A stretch of DNA of 64,000 nt. Origin: Climacium dendroides. Taxonomy: Eukaryota > Streptophyta > Bryopsida > Hypnales > Climaciaceae. Both the position numbers and the translations under genes were made by a program. The first letter of the stretch is position 1. Every line of letters starts with the position of its first letter. The stretch covers positions 29,716,001-29,780,000 of the forward strand of contig OX467086.1 in the NCBI GenBank assembly GCA_950106755.1, written 5' to 3'. A model generated the notes under the pieces. It was not told the origin of the DNA. It made no database searches and was given only the letters and a program-made list of their open reading frames with translations. Positions 60,601 through 64,000 of this stretch are shown here, piece by piece.

Positions 60601-63600
60601 AGCCCACAAAAACGCAGTTCTTCACACAAATGTCTACATCATTACCTTCCACTAAGATTAATATTTGATCATGGCTAAAGTAATGACAGATTACGAATGC
60701 AGAGGTCCACAATGGAACCAGATAAGCTAGTGAATGGTAGTTAAGTCAAAGTAATGTTAAATACTACAGAGTTGACAGACTACGAGACACAGCTTCAACG
60801 GAAATAAGCTCATATATTCAGACAGACAACAGAGAGGCATAGACCAACCTTAAGCATATTGTAGGTGGTGCAAGACTCTTGATTTTCAGTGTGCAAAGTA
60901 CTGCCCTGCCGCATTGGATCCGTCCTGCTCTCAGATCCCATAATCAGAACGGGAGAGAGGAGGGAGAAGCACTACAAAGTACAGGGGCACGCCCTCCAGA
61001 ATACGGATTCAGATGATAAATGTCACATAGAAGTAGAGAAATCCAAGAAAATGTGGTTCGCAAAAATCAAAATCTAGTGGATCCCAAATTTCAACTCTGA
61101 AAAAGAATTAGAAGAAGGAATTAAAATAGTATTTAGAAACCAGAAATTTGCTTACCAGAATTCAGAAACCGAAGTGCCGCCTGTGGCATAACTGTGGGAT
61201 GAATTCACTATTTTCATGAAGTAATCTGCGATACTCTGCAAGAGTAGCATCGTAAAGAATTAGTTACGATGATGGACGCCTCACTAAAAGCATCAAAGAG
61301 TCGCAAAATGTCATATCGATGGTGCATCAAAAACAGCATGAGATTTTTCAGTTGTGCAGGTGGCAGGGGAGGATTAGATTGCTCCAAAAATAATTTCCAT
61401 TTCAGTGATTGAGATGGCCAAAAACAATATATGGAGCATAGTTTGATCCTTCATAAGAAAGGACGCCTTTAGAAGTACGACGTACTCTGTAAATTGGATC
61501 CCCGGTCACTTCATAACGCATCTGAGCTCCAACAACAACTGGAATATGTGTATTCGAATGAAAACCAGATAAATGATCCGCCTACAGAAGCCAACATATT
61601 AGGGAAGAGTGCCTAGCAACGCGTAATGTATCGACAATAACTATAGAACAATCTAGAATTCGGCTATGAGGTGGAACATGAAGTACCTGAAGGGCAAGAG
61701 GACCAAGGAAGCAAGGTTTATCAAAGAGATGCGCAAGCTCCAGATGCTTCTTGTCATTCTGCTTGGAAAAGATCCTCAGATATTTTGTAAATGAAGTGGC
61801 TGTGAATTGGCAACACAACTTGAAAAGGCTAGTGGAAAATCTAGATATTGAGGTGTGGAATATCTTCCCCTCTAATTTGGCCTCCTAAATCGGAAATACA
61901 AAGGGAAACAAGTTTGGTAGACCGACAAGAGAGCTCACCGTTACAATGTATAATCGATATAGAACATCATTCATACCACCTGTTTCCTCATTTAAGGACC
62001 TCCAGTGACGTTCTATAGTAAATCTCTCAATCACACTCTTGACCCTTTTGTGGAAATAATTAGCCATTTCCACGACCATGTCCAGGGCATCTCTGGATTC
62101 AGCCAAGACGTATTGGTCCAGCAACCCTGCCATAATCTGATTGAACAGCATGAACGCTTTTGATTTAGTACTCTAGAAGTCCAACTGTGACAGCATTCAA
62201 ACCTTGAAGGGCTATTACAATCTATGCATCAAAGCATTCCGAATGTCTCGAAACAGCTCACCTTGTGTGCTGTGTAGTATGGCGCCCAAACAGGTTCAAT
62301 GGCTTCAAAACGATCAAAGAACTCCGAAGGAAATGCAGAGAGATAGCCTGAACCGATGCTCGTTTGACACTCCTTCAAAGCTCGAACAAGGGCATTCATC
62401 TTATCCTGAAGTGACTCATTATGTGTACTAGCCCACATCAATGCAGATGCACTTAAATAGTGACCTGTGGAAAGATGCATTTCACCAAGCTTCAAACACC
62501 AGTACAAGTAACCAAGGGAAATAAAAACAAGAAACCGACGATCCCATTGAAATAAACATCAGCGAAAGAATGAGTATGAGACACATGTAACAAGAAAGAA
62601 TGCATAGCTTGTAAATAAAACTGAGTCCAGTAACTTTTCACCCGACAAAAGGTAAACCCCTCTGTAAAGGTTGAAGAATTTCCAACTAATTAGCTAATCA
62701 ACAGGAACAGCAACTTGAAATGTTCCGTCCGTCGAACATTACCATCAATCGGCCAGTAATACTTTATTTATGTTTTCTCTAGGATAGCCATCGCAATAAT
62801 CAGAAGGAGAAGAAATGTATTCTGACCGACAAAGTGTCCACGAAGCTCAGAGACTGGCGATTCCCAGCCACCATACGGTAGGCCAGGGGCATCCAAATGC
62901 GCGACCTTACGAAAACTCCACACCATGCTGTCCACATCGAGCTCCAACAAGTACTGCAGATTCGTGTTCTGAGCCCCAAACTGCGGTGAGCCTGCTCCCA
63001 GTCTCACCTGTCCAAGACCAAATAATTTCCATGCTTCCCTTCAAACACAAAATACCTTCGAAATCAACATCTACCAACAATATTTTCAAGCACTGTCCTA
63101 AGTTTCTAATTAACACAACACCTGGTAACAGAGATCCACACCGATTTTTCAATTACTGCAAGACGCACTAGCTTTTATATATTGCATTTTCAAACTAGAG
63201 TAAAATTTATTATCGAATATTTAACGACAGAAGACGCTCCCATTTTTTCCTAGTAGTCATTCAAAAAATTAAAATAAAGCAAATTGTAGGAGAAAAATGC
63301 GATATAAAACAATTAGAGCGTCTCACAGTAATTGAAAAAAAAGGTGAAGAAGTAAGTGAGCTTATGCTTTCACATATATATTATCTTGCGCAACCTAGAA
63401 TCCTCCAATAAGTAATTGCGTCCAATATTTCTTGTATTTCATGTTGCAAACGCCATTGATTCTCAAAAATTAACTAAATAACAACGTAGTTTCGATTCCA
63501 TTAAGTAATCAAATCAGAGTCTCTTGCTTAGCTGGTTACAGATGAATGTTTCAAAAAATCCCCTCCATTCCTCCTTCTGAAAGCACTTATTTACAGGAAT

Positions 63601-64000
63601 CTAGCAGTGATTGAGCTCATGTTTTCACATTCATTTTACCTTGTGCAAGCTGACATCCTTCAACAAGCCCGCAACAGCCGGTTCTGATCGTGACGCAATT
63701 TCTTCACTCGATTCCACATATTTGTCGCCGATTTCTTCAGCTACTTGCGATTGCAACGTCAGTACGTCATTTTGATCACAAGAGACTCCATGCATCTCAG
63801 CTCTTCGCGCGGTCTTGTCAACCATCGGCTTAACAATTGTCCTCCATGCCTGTCCCCAATCGTCAAAGTCTACCACCACGTCATCCGTGAGCTCTTCTTC
63901 CACCACAGGCAAGAAATCTCGAACCTCGTCACCTCCATTCCAGGTCAAGAACTTCCTGAACACGTTAATTAGGGCTGTCCTTGGCGTCGCCAGTATCCCT
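57645..64000 (-). CDS. GH127-type (DUF1680) beta-L-arabinofuranosidase, 5' end beyond the window
   Basis: Twelve minus-strand exons: 64000-63640 (partial), 63007-62827, 62464-62262, 62136-61939, 61758-61687, 61581-61486, 61235-61156, 60924-60849, 60413-60203, 59829-59506, 58908-58819 and 58492-57645. They give 912 residues here, with every phase closing. Conserved blocks include YGGWESP, HYLSASALMWAS, GYLSAFPSE, RHWRSLNEETGGMNDVLY and SYHGWG. The catalytic set known from Bifidobacterium HypBA1 is kept: acid/base Glu395 (SVSEFW), zinc ligands Glu413 and Cys415 (ESC), and Cys488-Cys489 (WCCYG), the first being the nucleophile (counted from the first full codon). The last third resembles an AbfB-like beta-trefoil. 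The enzyme probably trims beta-L-arabinofuranose from wall hydroxyproline-rich glycoproteins. The signal peptide, if any, is off-window. Confidence 0.95.

Noticed and set aside
63961..63963. Start codon for the arabinofuranosidase
   Set aside because: The codon is GTG and the frame stays open to the window edge, so the true start lies beyond 64000.

Overview
The window is nuclear DNA from a land plant. It shows GT-AG introns, plant-specific gene families (a CDPK-related kinase, an MBD4-like glycosylase without an MBD domain, a thylakoid-lumen protein with a twin-arginine signal), plant telomere-type TTTAGGG motifs, and AT-rich intergenic DNA full of small inverted-repeat transposons. The protein sequences look most like moss or other early-diverging land-plant versions. 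That placement is a judgement from memory of the families, not a computed result. All exon structures below were traced by hand; each gene's splice phases close exactly.

Layout, left to right. 1-8352: AT-rich repeat-bearing DNA, then a more GC-rich stretch upstream of a gene. 8353-13676 (+): six-exon nepenthesin-type aspartic protease with repeat-filled introns. 13677-19595: mostly empty, with tandem repeats and one doubtful ORF. 19596-24790 (-): a three-exon model for a secreted, membrane-anchored protein with immunoglobulin/filamin-like domains, resembling the GEX2 class. Its introns are packed with miniature transposons. 27751-30692 (-): MBD4-like DNA glycosylase, five exons. 33045-35716 (+): lumenal protein, six exons. 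35717-47880: about 12 kb of repeats. 47881-52465 (+): CDPK-related kinase, eleven exons. 55524-56919 (+): SAM-methyltransferase-like protein, two exons. 57645-64000 (-): GH127-type beta-L-arabinofuranosidase, twelve exons visible, 5' end beyond the window.

The genes do not form a pathway or cluster; they are ordinary dispersed plant genes. The densest unexplained structure is in the repeats. One group of miniature elements has ends AGGTA...TACCT and duplicates a TA dinucleotide. At least six copies or subfamilies are delimited here, one nested inside another. A second group has CACTA-like ends with 3-bp duplications (TAG, TAG, AAC). A third inverted-repeat element has AGT duplications. There are also two related palindromes of about 370 bp, several tandem duplications, and inverted telomere-like motifs around one protease exon. 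I found no CRISPR array, rRNA gene or convincing tRNA. Nothing in the window clearly amounts to a new multi-gene system.
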